From Fimbriimonadaceae bacterium (GTDB lineage: Bacteria > Armatimonadota > UBA10988): a stretch of 64,000 nucleotides of DNA. The notes under the pieces are model-generated. The model saw only the letters and a list, made by a program, of their open reading frames with translations, had not been told where the DNA came from and searched no databases. The translations under genes were made by a program, and so were the position numbers. How positions within the stretch are numbered: the first letter of the stretch is position 1; every line of letters begins with the position of its first letter. Below, one piece after another: positions 37,596 through 46,123 of this stretch. The stretch spans positions 186,001 to 250,000 of the forward strand of contig JADZEX010000037.1 of NCBI GenBank assembly GCA_020850355.1, read 5' to 3'.

Positions 37596-38720
37596 TCAGC
37601 GCAGCACGGTCTCGTCGGTCAGCGCCAGGTTGTCGCGGTGGATCACCTCGGCGCCGCCGTCGTAACCCAGCGCGGCGGCGATGTCCCAGCTCTTGAGGCC
37701 GCGGATCAGGCGCAGTTGCTCCGATGAGTAGTTGCTCAGGCCGCGCGCCACTTCGTGCCCGGCGGCATCCACCACGCGCACCAGCGCGCCTGGCTCAAAG
37801 TCGCCCTCGACCTCGCCGAGGCCGACCGCCAGGAGGCTCTTGCCGCCCGGTCCGATCGCTTCGACCGCGCCGCTGTCGATCTGCAGGGTGCCCTCGGCGT
37901 CGCCCGATTGGGCCAGCCAGCGCTTGCGGCCCCGCAGCAGGTGTGGCGAGGCCAGGAAGTTGGTGCCGCGCGCCTCGCCCTGGGCGACGGCCCAGACCGG
38001 TGGCACGCCGTCGGCACCCTTGCCGCGCGCCATCACCACGCGGCAGCCGACCCGGGTGGCCATCCGCGCGCCACCCAACTTGGTGGTCATGCCGCCGCTG
38101 CCAAGACCGCTGACACTGCCGCCCGCGGCGCGGAGCATCTCCTCGGTGATCTCGGCGACCTCCGGCACCAGTTGCAGCTTGCCGCTGGCGTCGGGCATCA
38201 GAAAGCCCTCGGTGTCGGTCAGGAAGACCAGCAGCTCGGCCCCCACCAACTGCACGACCTGGGCCGCCAGTTGGTCGTTCTCACCGAACTGAATCTCGTC
38301 GACGGCCACCGTGTCGTTCTCATTGATCACGGGCACCACCCCGTGACCGAGCAGCGCCAACAGCGTGTTGCGCGCATTGAGGTACCGTCGCCGGTCGGTG
38401 ACGTCGCCGCGGGTCAGCAAGATCTGCGCGACGGTCACGCCATGGTCGCGGAAGTGGTCGGCGTAGAGCCGCATCAACTGGATCTGGCCAACCGCCGCGG
38501 CCGCCTGCTGCAGGCGCAGGTCGCGACACTTGGTCAGCCCGAGCGCCCGCATCCCGGCGCGGATGGCGCCCGATGTCACCAGCACGACACCCCACCCGGC
38601 GTGTTGCAGCGCCGCCAACTGGCCGGCCAGCTCCCGGATGTAGTTCAGGTCCAAGTCGCCCCGCGCCGTGGTCAGCACCTTGGTGCCCACCTTGACGACC
38701 AGGACCGGCGCCTCGCCCAT
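37596..38720 (-). CDS. proB: Glutamate 5-kinase
   Basis: 374 residues; the ATG at 38720 is preceded by GGGAGGG. The amino-acid-kinase domain shows VVKVGTKVLT (11-20), VLVTSGAIRAGMRALGL, INENDTVAVDEIQFGENDQLAA and GGMTTKLGGARMA. A C-terminal PUA domain (about 275-360; SLLAVGLGEVEGDF, LVRVVDAAGHEVARGLSNYSS) completes the long form. First step of proline synthesis: ATP-dependent phosphorylation of glutamate. It follows obgE by 13 bases. No proA is seen in the window. Confidence 0.96.
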   Translation of the reverse strand: MGEAPVLVVKVGTKVLTTARGDLDLNYIRELAGQLAALQHAGWGVVLVTSGAIRAGMRALGLTKCRDLRLQQAAAAVGQIQLMRLYADHFRDHGVTVAQILLTRGDVTDRRRYLNARNTLLALLGHGVVPVINENDTVAVDEIQFGENDQLAAQVVQLVGAELLVFLTDTEGFLMPDASGKLQLVPEVAEITEEMLRAAGGSVSGLGSGGMTTKLGGARMATRVGCRVVMARGKGADGVPPVWAVAQGEARGTNFLASPHLLRGRKRWLAQSGDAEGTLQIDSGAVEAIGPGGKSLLAVGLGEVEGDFEPGALVRVVDAAGHEVARGLSNYSSEQLRLIRGLKSWDIAAALGYDGGAEVIHRDNLALTDETVLR

Positions 38721-38733
38721 TGGACCCTCCCGT

Positions 38734-40029
38734 CTACTCCGCGAAGTCGAGCACGACCTCGCTGATCTGGACGACATCGCCATCACCGCAGCCGGCCTCG
38801 CGCAGACCGTCGATCACGCCCAGGCGGACCAGCTTGCGGTGCAGCAGCATCACCGCCTCCTCGTTGTCGAGGTCGCAGATCGCCACGGCCAACTCGACGT
38901 CGTGGCCCGTGACGCGGTACACGCCGGCCTCGTCCTGCTCAATCTGGAACGCCCGCCGATCCACGGGTTCCGGCTCGCTCAAAGCCTGTTCGAGCGCCCG
39001 GCGCGCCACCAGACTCGGCACCGCGCTCTCGCGCACCGCGGCGGCCATCGCGCGGAGCAGTTCAGGCAACCCGGCGCCGCTGACCGCCGAAATGGGATAG
39101 AGCCGCTCGACACCGCGTGGAGCCAGCTCTTCGGCGACAATCTCAGCCAGCTCCCGGCCGTCGGGCAGGTCGATCTTGGTGGCGACCACGATCTCGGGCA
39201 GCGACGCCAGCTCCGGGTCGTAGCGCTCCAACTCGCCTCGAATGGCCTCGTAGTCGGCCACCGGGTCGGGCCGGTCGTGCCCCGACATGTCCAGCAGATG
39301 CACAATCACCCGGGCGCGTTCGAGATGTCGCAGGAAGCGGTGGCCCAGCCCACGGCCCTCGGCGGCGCCCTCGATCAGGCCCGGCAAATCGGCGACCACG
39401 AAGCTGGCACCTTCGTCCAGCCGCACGACGCCGAGGTTCGGCACGAGCGTGGTGAAGGGGTAGTCGGCAATCTTCGGCCGGGCCGCCGAGATGCGGCTGA
39501 TCAGCGTCGACTTGCCGGCGTTGGGGTACCCGATCAGGGCGACATCGGCGAGCAGCTTGAGTTCCAGCCGCAGCTCGAACTCCTCGCCCGGCTCGCCCAT
39601 CTCACGGAGCGTGGGCGCTTGCTTGATCGGGGTCGCAAACTGCCCATTGCCACGGCCCGGTCGCCCCCCGCGAGCGATCACGACGCGGCTCTCCAGGGAG
39701 TCGAGATCGGCCACCAAGCGCTCGTCGGCTGCCCGGTAGACGAGCGTGCCGAGCGGCACCTTGACCAACAAGTCGGCCCCGCTGGCGCCGGTCCGGTCGT
39801 TGCCCTCACCGGGGCGACCGTCAGCGGCCTCGTAGCGGCGGCGTGACTGGAAGTCGAGCAGCGTGCGGAGGCCCTGGTCGACGACGAAGATGACGTCGCC
39901 GCCATGCCCACCATCGCCGCCGTCGGGACCGCCCCGGGGGTGGTACTTCTCGCGTCGGAAGTGCGAGGCGCCGTCGCCGCCGCGACCGGCCCGAACTGTG
40001 ATGCGGGCCTGGTCGACGAGGTCGGACAT
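38734..40029 (-). CDS. obgE: Obg-family GTPase
   Basis: 431 residues, beginning one base after the rpmA stop. The glycine-rich Obg fold comes first ([36 protein letters not shown] split over 24-42). The G domain has P-loop GYPNAGKST (167-175), DLPGL (214-218) and ATKIDLPD near 296. A C-terminal OCT domain (about 365-431) is present, as in long Obg proteins. A ribosome-associated GTPase in 50S maturation and stress response. Its place between rpmA and proB is a common bacterial order. Confidence 0.97.
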   Translation of the reverse strand: MSDLVDQARITVRAGRGGDGASHFRREKYHPRGGPDGGDGGHGGDVIFVVDQGLRTLLDFQSRRRYEAADGRPGEGNDRTGASGADLLVKVPLGTLVYRAADERLVADLDSLESRVVIARGGRPGRGNGQFATPIKQAPTLREMGEPGEEFELRLELKLLADVALIGYPNAGKSTLISRISAARPKIADYPFTTLVPNLGVVRLDEGASFVVADLPGLIEGAAEGRGLGHRFLRHLERARVIVHLLDMSGHDRPDPVADYEAIRGELERYDPELASLPEIVVATKIDLPDGRELAEIVAEELAPRGVERLYPISAVSGAGLPELLRAMAAAVRESAVPSLVARRALEQALSEPEPVDRRAFQIEQDEAGVYRVTGHDVELAVAICDLDNEEAVMLLHRKLVRLGVIDGLREAGCGDGDVVQISEVVLDFAE

Positions 40030-40030
40030 G

Positions 40031-40324
40031 TCAGTCGCCCGCAGCCTCCAGCGCGACCGGCTGCGACAGGTCGACGTTGGCGCGCTTGCGTTCCTTGCCC
40101 CCGCGGCGGATGGTCTCGAACCGGACGTGGCCGTCGACCATCGCGAAGAGGGTGTCGTCGCGACCGATGCCGACATTGACGCCCGGCAGAATGCGCGAGC
40201 CGCGCTGCCGCACGATGATGCTGCCGGCGGTGCAGAGCTGGCCACCGTAGAGCTTCACGCCGAGGCGCTGCCCGTTGCTGTCACGCCCGTTGCGCGACGA
40301 GCCCATGCCCTTCTTGTGCGCCAT
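40031..40324 (-). CDS. rpmA: 50S ribosomal protein L27
   Basis: 97 residues. [21 protein letters not shown] is the standard L27 start without a cleaved leader, followed by GVKLYGGQ and GSIIVRQRG, which reach the peptidyl-transferase centre. It lies 3 bases after rplU and one base before obgE. Confidence 0.98.
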   Translation of the reverse strand: MAHKKGMGSSRNGRDSNGQRLGVKLYGGQLCTAGSIIVRQRGSRILPGVNVGIGRDDTLFAMVDGHVRFETIRRGGKERKRANVDLSQPVALEAAGD

Positions 40325-40327
40325 GGC

Positions 40328-40678
40328 TTACTCCTCGGCGGCGGCCGGCGCCGTGTAGGTGGCCTCGCCGACCACGATCTGGTCGATGGTCACCTGCGTC
40401 AGGTTGGCGCGCGCGCCGTAGTGGCGGCGATAGCCCTTCTTCGGCTGGACCTTCAAGACGTGGACCTTCTTGCCCCGCAGGTGGCGGCGAATCGTGCCGA
40501 CCACTTTGGCCTCGGCGACCGCCGGGGTGCCCACCTGCACCGCTTCGTCGGTCCGGACCAGCAGGACCTTGTCGAACGTCACCTGCTCGCCCAGTTCAAC
40601 CGCCAGGCGCTTCAGGGTGACGTAGCGGCCCGGCTCAACCTTATGCTGCTGGCCGCCACTTTCGATCAGGGCATACAT
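40328..40678 (-). CDS. rplU: 50S ribosomal protein L21
   Basis: 116 residues from the ATG at 40678 (MYALIESGGQQHKVEPG), with GAGGAG upstream. KVHVLKVQPKKGYRRHYGAR (about 78-97) is the conserved L21 signature binding 23S rRNA. It leads the operon rplU-rpmA-obgE-proB, driven by the near-consensus promoter at 40722-40750. Confidence 0.98.
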   Translation of the reverse strand: MYALIESGGQQHKVEPGRYVTLKRLAVELGEQVTFDKVLLVRTDEAVQVGTPAVAEAKVVGTIRRHLRGKKVHVLKVQPKKGYRRHYGARANLTQVTIDQIVVGEATYTAPAAAEE

Positions 40679-40721
40679 CCCGCACTCCTCGCCAAGTCCC
40701 AACCCGCTGACGCAAGGCGGT

Positions 40722-40750
40722 ATTCTACCTGCGGGTCGCCGGCCTGTCAA
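40722..40750 (-). promoter_or_regulatory. Promoter of the rplU operon
   Basis: Minus strand: TTGACA (40750-40745), 17 bases, TAGAAT (40727-40722). It has a consensus -35, ideal spacing and the TAGAAT -10 found elsewhere in the window. Transcription would start near 40715, about 37 bases before rplU. Confidence 0.75.
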
Positions 40751-40751
40751 C

Positions 40752-40780
40752 TTGACTCGCGCCGCGCGGGATGGCAGACT
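40752..40780 (+). promoter_or_regulatory. Divergent promoter of the LmbE-type gene
   Basis: TTGACT (40752-40757), 17 bases, CAGACT (40775-40780). Its -35 box is separated from that of rplU by one base. It supports the TTG start at 40801, since the ATG at 40771 would lie inside the promoter. Confidence 0.45.
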
Positions 40781-40800
40781 GCCCGGCGTGGAGAGTGCAG

Positions 40801-41568
40801 TTGGCGAACCAGCAGCCGTGCGTTCTGGCCGTGATGGCCCACCCCGACGACATCGAGATCCTCTGCGCGGGGACCCTCTGCCGCCTGCGGGACCTGGGTT
40901 GGCGGGTCGCCCTGGCGACGATGACCCACGGCGACTGCGGTTCGGCCGACCTGGGTCCAGCCGAGATCTCGGCCATCCGAACCGCCGAAGCCGAGGCCTC
41001 GGCCGCCCGGCTGGGCGCCAGCTACCATTGCCTTGACCAGCTCGATCTGTTCGTCCTGTTCAACGAGCCGACCCTCAAGGCGACCGTCGAGTTGCTCCGC
41101 CAGGTCCGCCCCGACGTGTTGGTCACGCATTCCCCGCAAGATTACATGCTGGACCATGAACAGACCAGTGTGCTGGTCCGCGACGCCGCCTGCGGGGCGC
41201 CGATCAAGAACGTCTTCACCGGCGCCGCCGACCCGGCAGCGCCGCTCGACCACATTCCGACGCTCTACTACGCCGACCCCATCGAGGGCCTGGATGCGCT
41301 CGGCAACCGCATCACACCGGGCTTCTACGTCGACATCTCGGCCACCATCGACCGCAAGGAACAGCTCCTGGCTTGCCACGCCAGCCAGCGCGACTGGCTG
41401 CTGAAGCACCACGGCATCGACGAGTACCTGCGCAGTATGCGGCACTGGTGCGAAGTCCGCGGCGCCGAGGTCGGCGTGGCCTACGCCGAGGCCTTCCGCC
41501 AGCATCTCGGCCACGCCTACCCGGCCGACAACGTGATCGGCGAGGCATTGGGCGCCTTGCGGCCGTAA
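40801..41568 (+). CDS. LmbE/PIG-L-type N-deacetylase
   Basis: 255 residues from a TTG at 40801, chosen for the GGAGAG ribosome site and because it lies downstream of the predicted promoter. The upstream ATG at 40771 is the alternative (265 residues). Zinc and catalytic motif AHPDD (13-17) near the N-terminus; HSPQDYMLDHEQ near 117-128 carries the remaining metal-binding histidine with D and H in the family pattern. These enzymes remove acetyl groups from N-acetyl amino sugars or related compounds. It is cytosolic. The adjacent sulfatase suggests breakdown of a sulfated amino-sugar polymer. Confidence 0.9.
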   Translation: MANQQPCVLAVMAHPDDIEILCAGTLCRLRDLGWRVALATMTHGDCGSADLGPAEISAIRTAEAEASAARLGASYHCLDQLDLFVLFNEPTLKATVELLRQVRPDVLVTHSPQDYMLDHEQTSVLVRDAACGAPIKNVFTGAADPAAPLDHIPTLYYADPIEGLDALGNRITPGFYVDISATIDRKEQLLACHASQRDWLLKHHGIDEYLRSMRHWCEVRGAEVGVAYAEAFRQHLGHAYPADNVIGEALGALRP

Positions 41569-41617
41569 GGCAGGGAAGGCCCCGCAGGACGCGAACGAGT
41601 CGCCGGGAGTCCGGCTT

Positions 41618-42907
41618 GTGAGCGCGCGTCCGAACATCCTGTTCATCATCACGCATGACACCGGGCGGCACGTCGGGGGCTACGGCCTGGGGGTGCAGAC
41701 CCCGCAGATCGACCGCCTGGCGGCCGCTGGGGTACGGTTCCAGCAGTGCTTCTGCAGCGCCCCACAATGCAGCCCGAGCCGCTGTAGCGCCATCACGGGG
41801 CTGGCCCCGCACAACCATGGCGAGATCGGATTGACCCACCGCGGGTTCCGCCTGCGGCCCGGGGTGGCCACCACGCCGCAACTCCTGGCCGCCGCTGGCT
41901 ACCAGACGCGGCTCTTCGGCGTGCAGCACGAGAGCCCCGATCCGGTCGGTGAGACCGGTTACCAGCACTGGACCAAGGGCCACCAGATCGAGGCCGTCGC
42001 CGCCGATGTCGCCGACTGGCTCGGCAGCGGGCCGCAGCAGCCGTTCTTCGCCTCGGTTGGCAGCTTCGAGACGCACCGGGTCTTTCCGTCCAGCGGCGAC
42101 ACGCCCCTCGACGAGGTGTACGTCCCGCCCTACCTGCCCGACACACCAGAGACGCGCCGCGACTTCGCCGACTTCAACGGCGAGTTGGCGAAGGTCGACC
42201 GCGCCGTCGGGACGATCCTCGATGCTCTCGAGGCGGCGGGCCTGGACGAGAACACGCTGGTGGTCTACACCACGGACCACGGGGTGGCCTTCCCGGGGGC
42301 CAAGGGCACGCTGTTCGATCCGGGCATCGGCATCGCCTGCGTGATGCGCGGCCCGGGTGGTTTCCGGGGTGGCCAGGAGATCGCTGCGCTGGTCAGCAAC
42401 ATCGACTACCTGCCAACCTTCTGCGACCTGGCGGGGGTGCCTGTGCCGGCCGAGGTCCAGGGGCGCAGCCTGCGACCGCTGGTCACCGGCGAGGCCACCG
42501 CCCTGCGCGACGAGGTCTTCGTCGAGATGACTTACCACGCGGCCTACGACCCGTTGCGTGGCGTGCGGACTCGGACCCACAAGTACATCCGCAGCTACGA
42601 GTACCGGCCCTACTGGTTCGGTCCGAATGTCGACGATGGCCGCAGCAAGCAGTACCTCGCCAACGGCTGGCAGTTCGCCACGCCGCGTCCGCGCGAGCTG
42701 CTGTTTGACCTGACCGTGGACCCCTGGGAGCAGGCGAATCTGGCCCGCGACCCCGCCCACGCCGCCGCGCTGACCGAACTTCGGGCCAAGCTGGACCGTT
42801 ACCTTGACGAGACCGGCGACATGATCGTCAAGGGCTCCTACGATCAACCGCCTGGCACGGTGGTCACGCCAGCGACCAACTGGCAGCCACCCGAGGCCCC
42901 GGAGTAG
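41618..42907 (+). CDS. Type I sulfatase (heparan-N-sulfatase/arylsulfatase-like), no signal peptide
   Basis: 429 residues from a GTG at 41618 (GGGAG upstream). The sulfatase signature C51-S-P-S-R55 (CSPSRCSAITG) provides the cysteine that is converted to formylglycine. Metal ligands: D14 in ITHDTGRH, where the usual DD pair is HD, and TTDHGVAFPGAKG with D, H and K near 222-231. The N-terminus is MSARPNILFIITHD without any leader, so the enzyme should be cytosolic unless exported otherwise. It starts 49 bases after the deacetylase. No maturase gene is nearby. Confidence 0.92.
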   Translation: MSARPNILFIITHDTGRHVGGYGLGVQTPQIDRLAAAGVRFQQCFCSAPQCSPSRCSAITGLAPHNHGEIGLTHRGFRLRPGVATTPQLLAAAGYQTRLFGVQHESPDPVGETGYQHWTKGHQIEAVAADVADWLGSGPQQPFFASVGSFETHRVFPSSGDTPLDEVYVPPYLPDTPETRRDFADFNGELAKVDRAVGTILDALEAAGLDENTLVVYTTDHGVAFPGAKGTLFDPGIGIACVMRGPGGFRGGQEIAALVSNIDYLPTFCDLAGVPVPAEVQGRSLRPLVTGEATALRDEVFVEMTYHAAYDPLRGVRTRTHKYIRSYEYRPYWFGPNVDDGRSKQYLANGWQFATPRPRELLFDLTVDPWEQANLARDPAHAAALTELRAKLDRYLDETGDMIVKGSYDQPPGTVVTPATNWQPPEAPE

Positions 42908-42908
42908 G

Positions 42909-43208
42909 TCAGTCCAGGCGCTCCTGCCAGTAGCCCGGCTCGCGGGACAGGTGCATCACGGCGACGATCACAACCAGATCGTGGGTGGCGCGGTACAACA
43001 GGGCATACGGGAAGCGTCTGAGCAGGCAGCGCCGAATGTCCTGGTGCAACAGCGGGAACCGCTCTGGCTGCTCCCGGATCGCCCGCACTGCTTCCTGCAC
43101 CTCGCGGCGCAGTTGCCGCGGCAGGTTCGGGCCATGCTCGGCGTACCAGGCAGCCGCCTCAAGCAGTTCAGCTTCGGCGGCCGGACCGAACTCCACGCGG
43201 CGGGTCAT
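42909..43208 (-). CDS. ParE/RelE-family toxin, third toxin-antitoxin pair
   Basis: 99 residues; the ATG at 43208 overlaps the antitoxin stop (ATGA). FGPAAEAELLEAAAWYAEH is the ParE N-terminal helix pattern, and RRCLLRRFPYALLYRATHD then VVIVAVMHLSREPGYWQER gives the core strands and the closing helix. Such toxins hit gyrase or ribosome-bound mRNA. Convergent with the sulfatase gene, whose stop is 2 bases away. Confidence 0.9.
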   Translation of the reverse strand: MTRRVEFGPAAEAELLEAAAWYAEHGPNLPRQLRREVQEAVRAIREQPERFPLLHQDIRRCLLRRFPYALLYRATHDLVVIVAVMHLSREPGYWQERLD

Positions 43209-43468
43209 GGGTAGAGGCTCGCGAGTTTGGCAAGGAACTCGTCCCCGTCGATCGGCTGCACGCGGCCCTCGTCCAGATCACGCAGCCGACGTGCGATTTC
43301 GGCCTGCCAGGCGGGCGACAGCTCGCCGGGGTCGTCGTCTTCCGGGTCGGCGGCCAGGTGCAGCCGGAGCATCTCGAGCAGGTAGGTCTGACCGTGCCGC
43401 GGCAGCGCCAGGATCGACTTCTCGAGGTTCGCCAGCTCGTCCGCGACGGCGATGGTGGTGGTGCTCAT
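43205..43468 (-). CDS. Addiction-module antitoxin (TIGR02574-type)
   Basis: 87 residues. The C-terminal pattern W-Q-A-E-I-A-R-R-L-R-D-L-D-E-G-R-V followed by IDGDEFLAKL is that of the small antitoxins paired with ParE/RelE toxins. The ATG at 43468 has no ribosome site; the -10 box at 43480-43475 lies 6 bases upstream, so the mRNA is predicted to be leaderless. The longer upstream reading is an artefact. Confidence 0.85.
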   Translation of the reverse strand: MSTTTIAVADELANLEKSILALPRHGQTYLLEMLRLHLAADPEDDDPGELSPAWQAEIARRLRDLDEGRVQPIDGDEFLAKLASLYP

Positions 43469-43474
43469 ACGGCC

Positions 43475-43504
43475 AGTGTAGGATCCGCGGGTTGGCCTCG
43501 TCAA
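43475..43504 (-). promoter_or_regulatory. Leaderless promoter of the ParE-type toxin-antitoxin operon
   Basis: Minus strand: TTGACG (43504-43499), 18 bases, TACACT (43480-43475); ATG at 43468, seven bases beyond the -10 box. Confidence 0.5.
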
Positions 43505-43508
43505 GCCG

Positions 43509-43537
43509 TTGACCCGGCCCCAGCGGCGCCGTACACT
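43509..43537 (+). promoter_or_regulatory. Promoter of the small gene at 43547
   Basis: TTGACC (43509-43514), 17 bases, TACACT (43532-43537); ATG at 43547, so the leader would be about three bases. It is divergent from the neighbouring toxin-antitoxin promoter and carries the same -10 hexamer. Confidence 0.5.
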
Positions 43538-43546
43538 AACGGCGTT

Positions 43547-43861
43547 ATGGCTCAAGCAACCCAGCAACAGGCCGTTGCCCAGGCAGCGGAGTTTGGTGTC
43601 GACGAGGCCACCGCGACGGCCGTCGTGGAGGCCTTCACGCGGCTCAGTCAACGGGCCGGCCGGCCGTTCGATCCGTGCACCTGGTCGCGCACCGTGTGGC
43701 TGGCCGAAGCCGACCGCTGCCGGCGCGCCAGGTCGGCCGAGGCGCACTTCTCGCTGCTGCTGCACCTGCAAGGCCTGCGCGAGCAGTTCGAAGAGAAAGT
43801 CCGCCGCGGCGCCCGCGCCTGGGAGCAGGGCGTGGTCGGCGAGCGCCTGACCAGGCGCTGA
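43547..43861 (+). CDS. Small basic/helical protein of unknown function
   Basis: 104 residues from the ATG at 43547. A longer reading upstream covers the promoter and the divergent antitoxin and is rejected. Composition: Gln/Ala-rich N-terminus, W-containing middle (DPCTWSRTVWLAEADRC), Arg-rich C-terminus (KVRRGARAWEQG). Predicted all-helical; no signal peptide, membrane segment or domain that I recognise. The promoter with TTGACC and TACACT and the short leader argue that it is a real gene. It ends 60 bases before terC and does not seem to share its promoter. Confidence 0.65.
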   Translation: MAQATQQQAVAQAAEFGVDEATATAVVEAFTRLSQRAGRPFDPCTWSRTVWLAEADRCRRARSAEAHFSLLLHLQGLREQFEEKVRRGARAWEQGVVGERLTRR

Positions 43862-43885
43862 CGAGCGGTGCCGTGAGCCGTGCTA

Positions 43886-43894
43886 TGGTATGAT
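43886..43894 (+). promoter_or_regulatory. Extended -10 promoter of the TerC gene
   Basis: TGGTATGAT, 28 bases before the ATG at 43922. The leader would be only about 21 bases. Confidence 0.45.
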
Positions 43895-43921
43895 GGGCCC
43901 CGGCTCGGAGCTTACCTCACC

Positions 43922-44993
43922 ATGATCGGCCTCTGGACCGGGTTCGTGCTGTTCGTGCTGTTCCTCCTCTGGCTCGACCTGGCAGTCCTCAACAAAGGCG
44001 CCCACGTGATCGAGCCACGCGAGGCGGTGCGCTGGACCAGTCTGTGGGTCGCGCTGAGCTTCGCCTTCAGTGTCTTCCTCTACTTCGTCTACACGAAGCA
44101 CTGGTTCGACATGAACCTCGGCGAGCAGCAGTTACCGGGCGGCGTGGCCTGGCAGCAGTTCACGATGGGTTACATCGTCGAGCTGTCGCTGAGCTTCGAC
44201 AACGTCTTCGTGATGGCGCTGATCTTCCAGTACTTCCGGGTCCCACGGGAGAATCAGCACCGCACCCTGTTCTGGGGCATCGTCGGCGCGATGGTCTTCC
44301 GCGGCGTGATGATCGGCGCCGGCTCCGCGCTGGTCAGTCGGTTCGAGTGGATGATCGCCGTCTTCGGCGTGATTCTGCTGCTGACGGCCATCAAGATGCT
44401 ATTCACCGGCGACGAACAGGTCGATCCCGACAGCAATCCGCTGGTCAGGGCGGCGCGGCGCCTCTATCCGGTGACCTCGACCTACGAAGGCGAGCGCTTC
44501 TTCACGCTGCTGCCCGATGGACGACGAGCGATGACGCCGCTGTTTCTGGTGCTGCTGGTGATCGAGAGCACCGACATCCTCTTCGCGGTGGACTCGATTC
44601 CGGCCATCTTCGGGATCACGCGGGACCCGTTCATCGTCTTCACGTCGAATGTCTTCGCGATCCTCGGCTTGCGGAGCCTCTACTTCCTGCTGGCCGGGAT
44701 GATCGCGCGCTTCCCTTACCTCAAGCCGAGCCTGATCTTCGTGCTGCTGTTCATCGCCGTGAAGATGCTGCTGCCGCACCACCTGAAGGAGATGCTGCCG
44801 GACTGGGCGGCGCTGCTGGTGATCTTCGGCATTCTCTTTGTCGGCATCGTGGCGTCGCTGGTCAAGACGCGCGGTCAGGCCGTGCCGGTGGATGACGACC
44901 CGATGCTCCCGCCGGTCAGCGAGTTCGACAACATCGAAGAGCCCGAGGACGCGCGCCCCAAGATCGGTCCGCCGCACGCCGCGGCCGAGGCCG

Positions 44994-45022
<29 letters not shown>
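43922..45022 (+). CDS. TerC-family integral membrane metal transporter
   Basis: 366 residues from the ATG at 43922; the upstream ATG at 43880 overlaps the -10 box and is not used. About eight membrane helices. The family motif ELSLSFDNVFVMALI (about 97-111) and its repeat VLLVIESTDILFAVDSIPAI (about 212-231) carry the intramembrane acidic residues thought to bind the cation. A long soluble loop sits between the halves (about 165-200). TerC/Alx proteins export Mn2+ or insert in metal-resistance complexes. The 3' end overlaps the convergent lipoprotein gene by 29 bases. Confidence 0.93.
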
Positions 45023-45974
<952 letters not shown>

Positions 45975-46123
45975 CGTGCGCTCCCTGCCGGGCGGCCGCC
46001 GGGCGCGCCCTTCGCTGCGTTGTACCATCGAATCCGCGCCGTCAAACCGGCCCCGCGCCCGGCGCCGTAACAGCGACGCTGCAACGGAGCACGTCATGCT
46101 AACACCCGGTGAGGACTGCCGCC

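Noticed and set aside
43862-43921. yybP-ykoY manganese riboswitch upstream of the TerC gene
   Set aside because: The predicted leader is only about 21 bases and the gap to the previous gene is 60 bases, too short for the aptamer.
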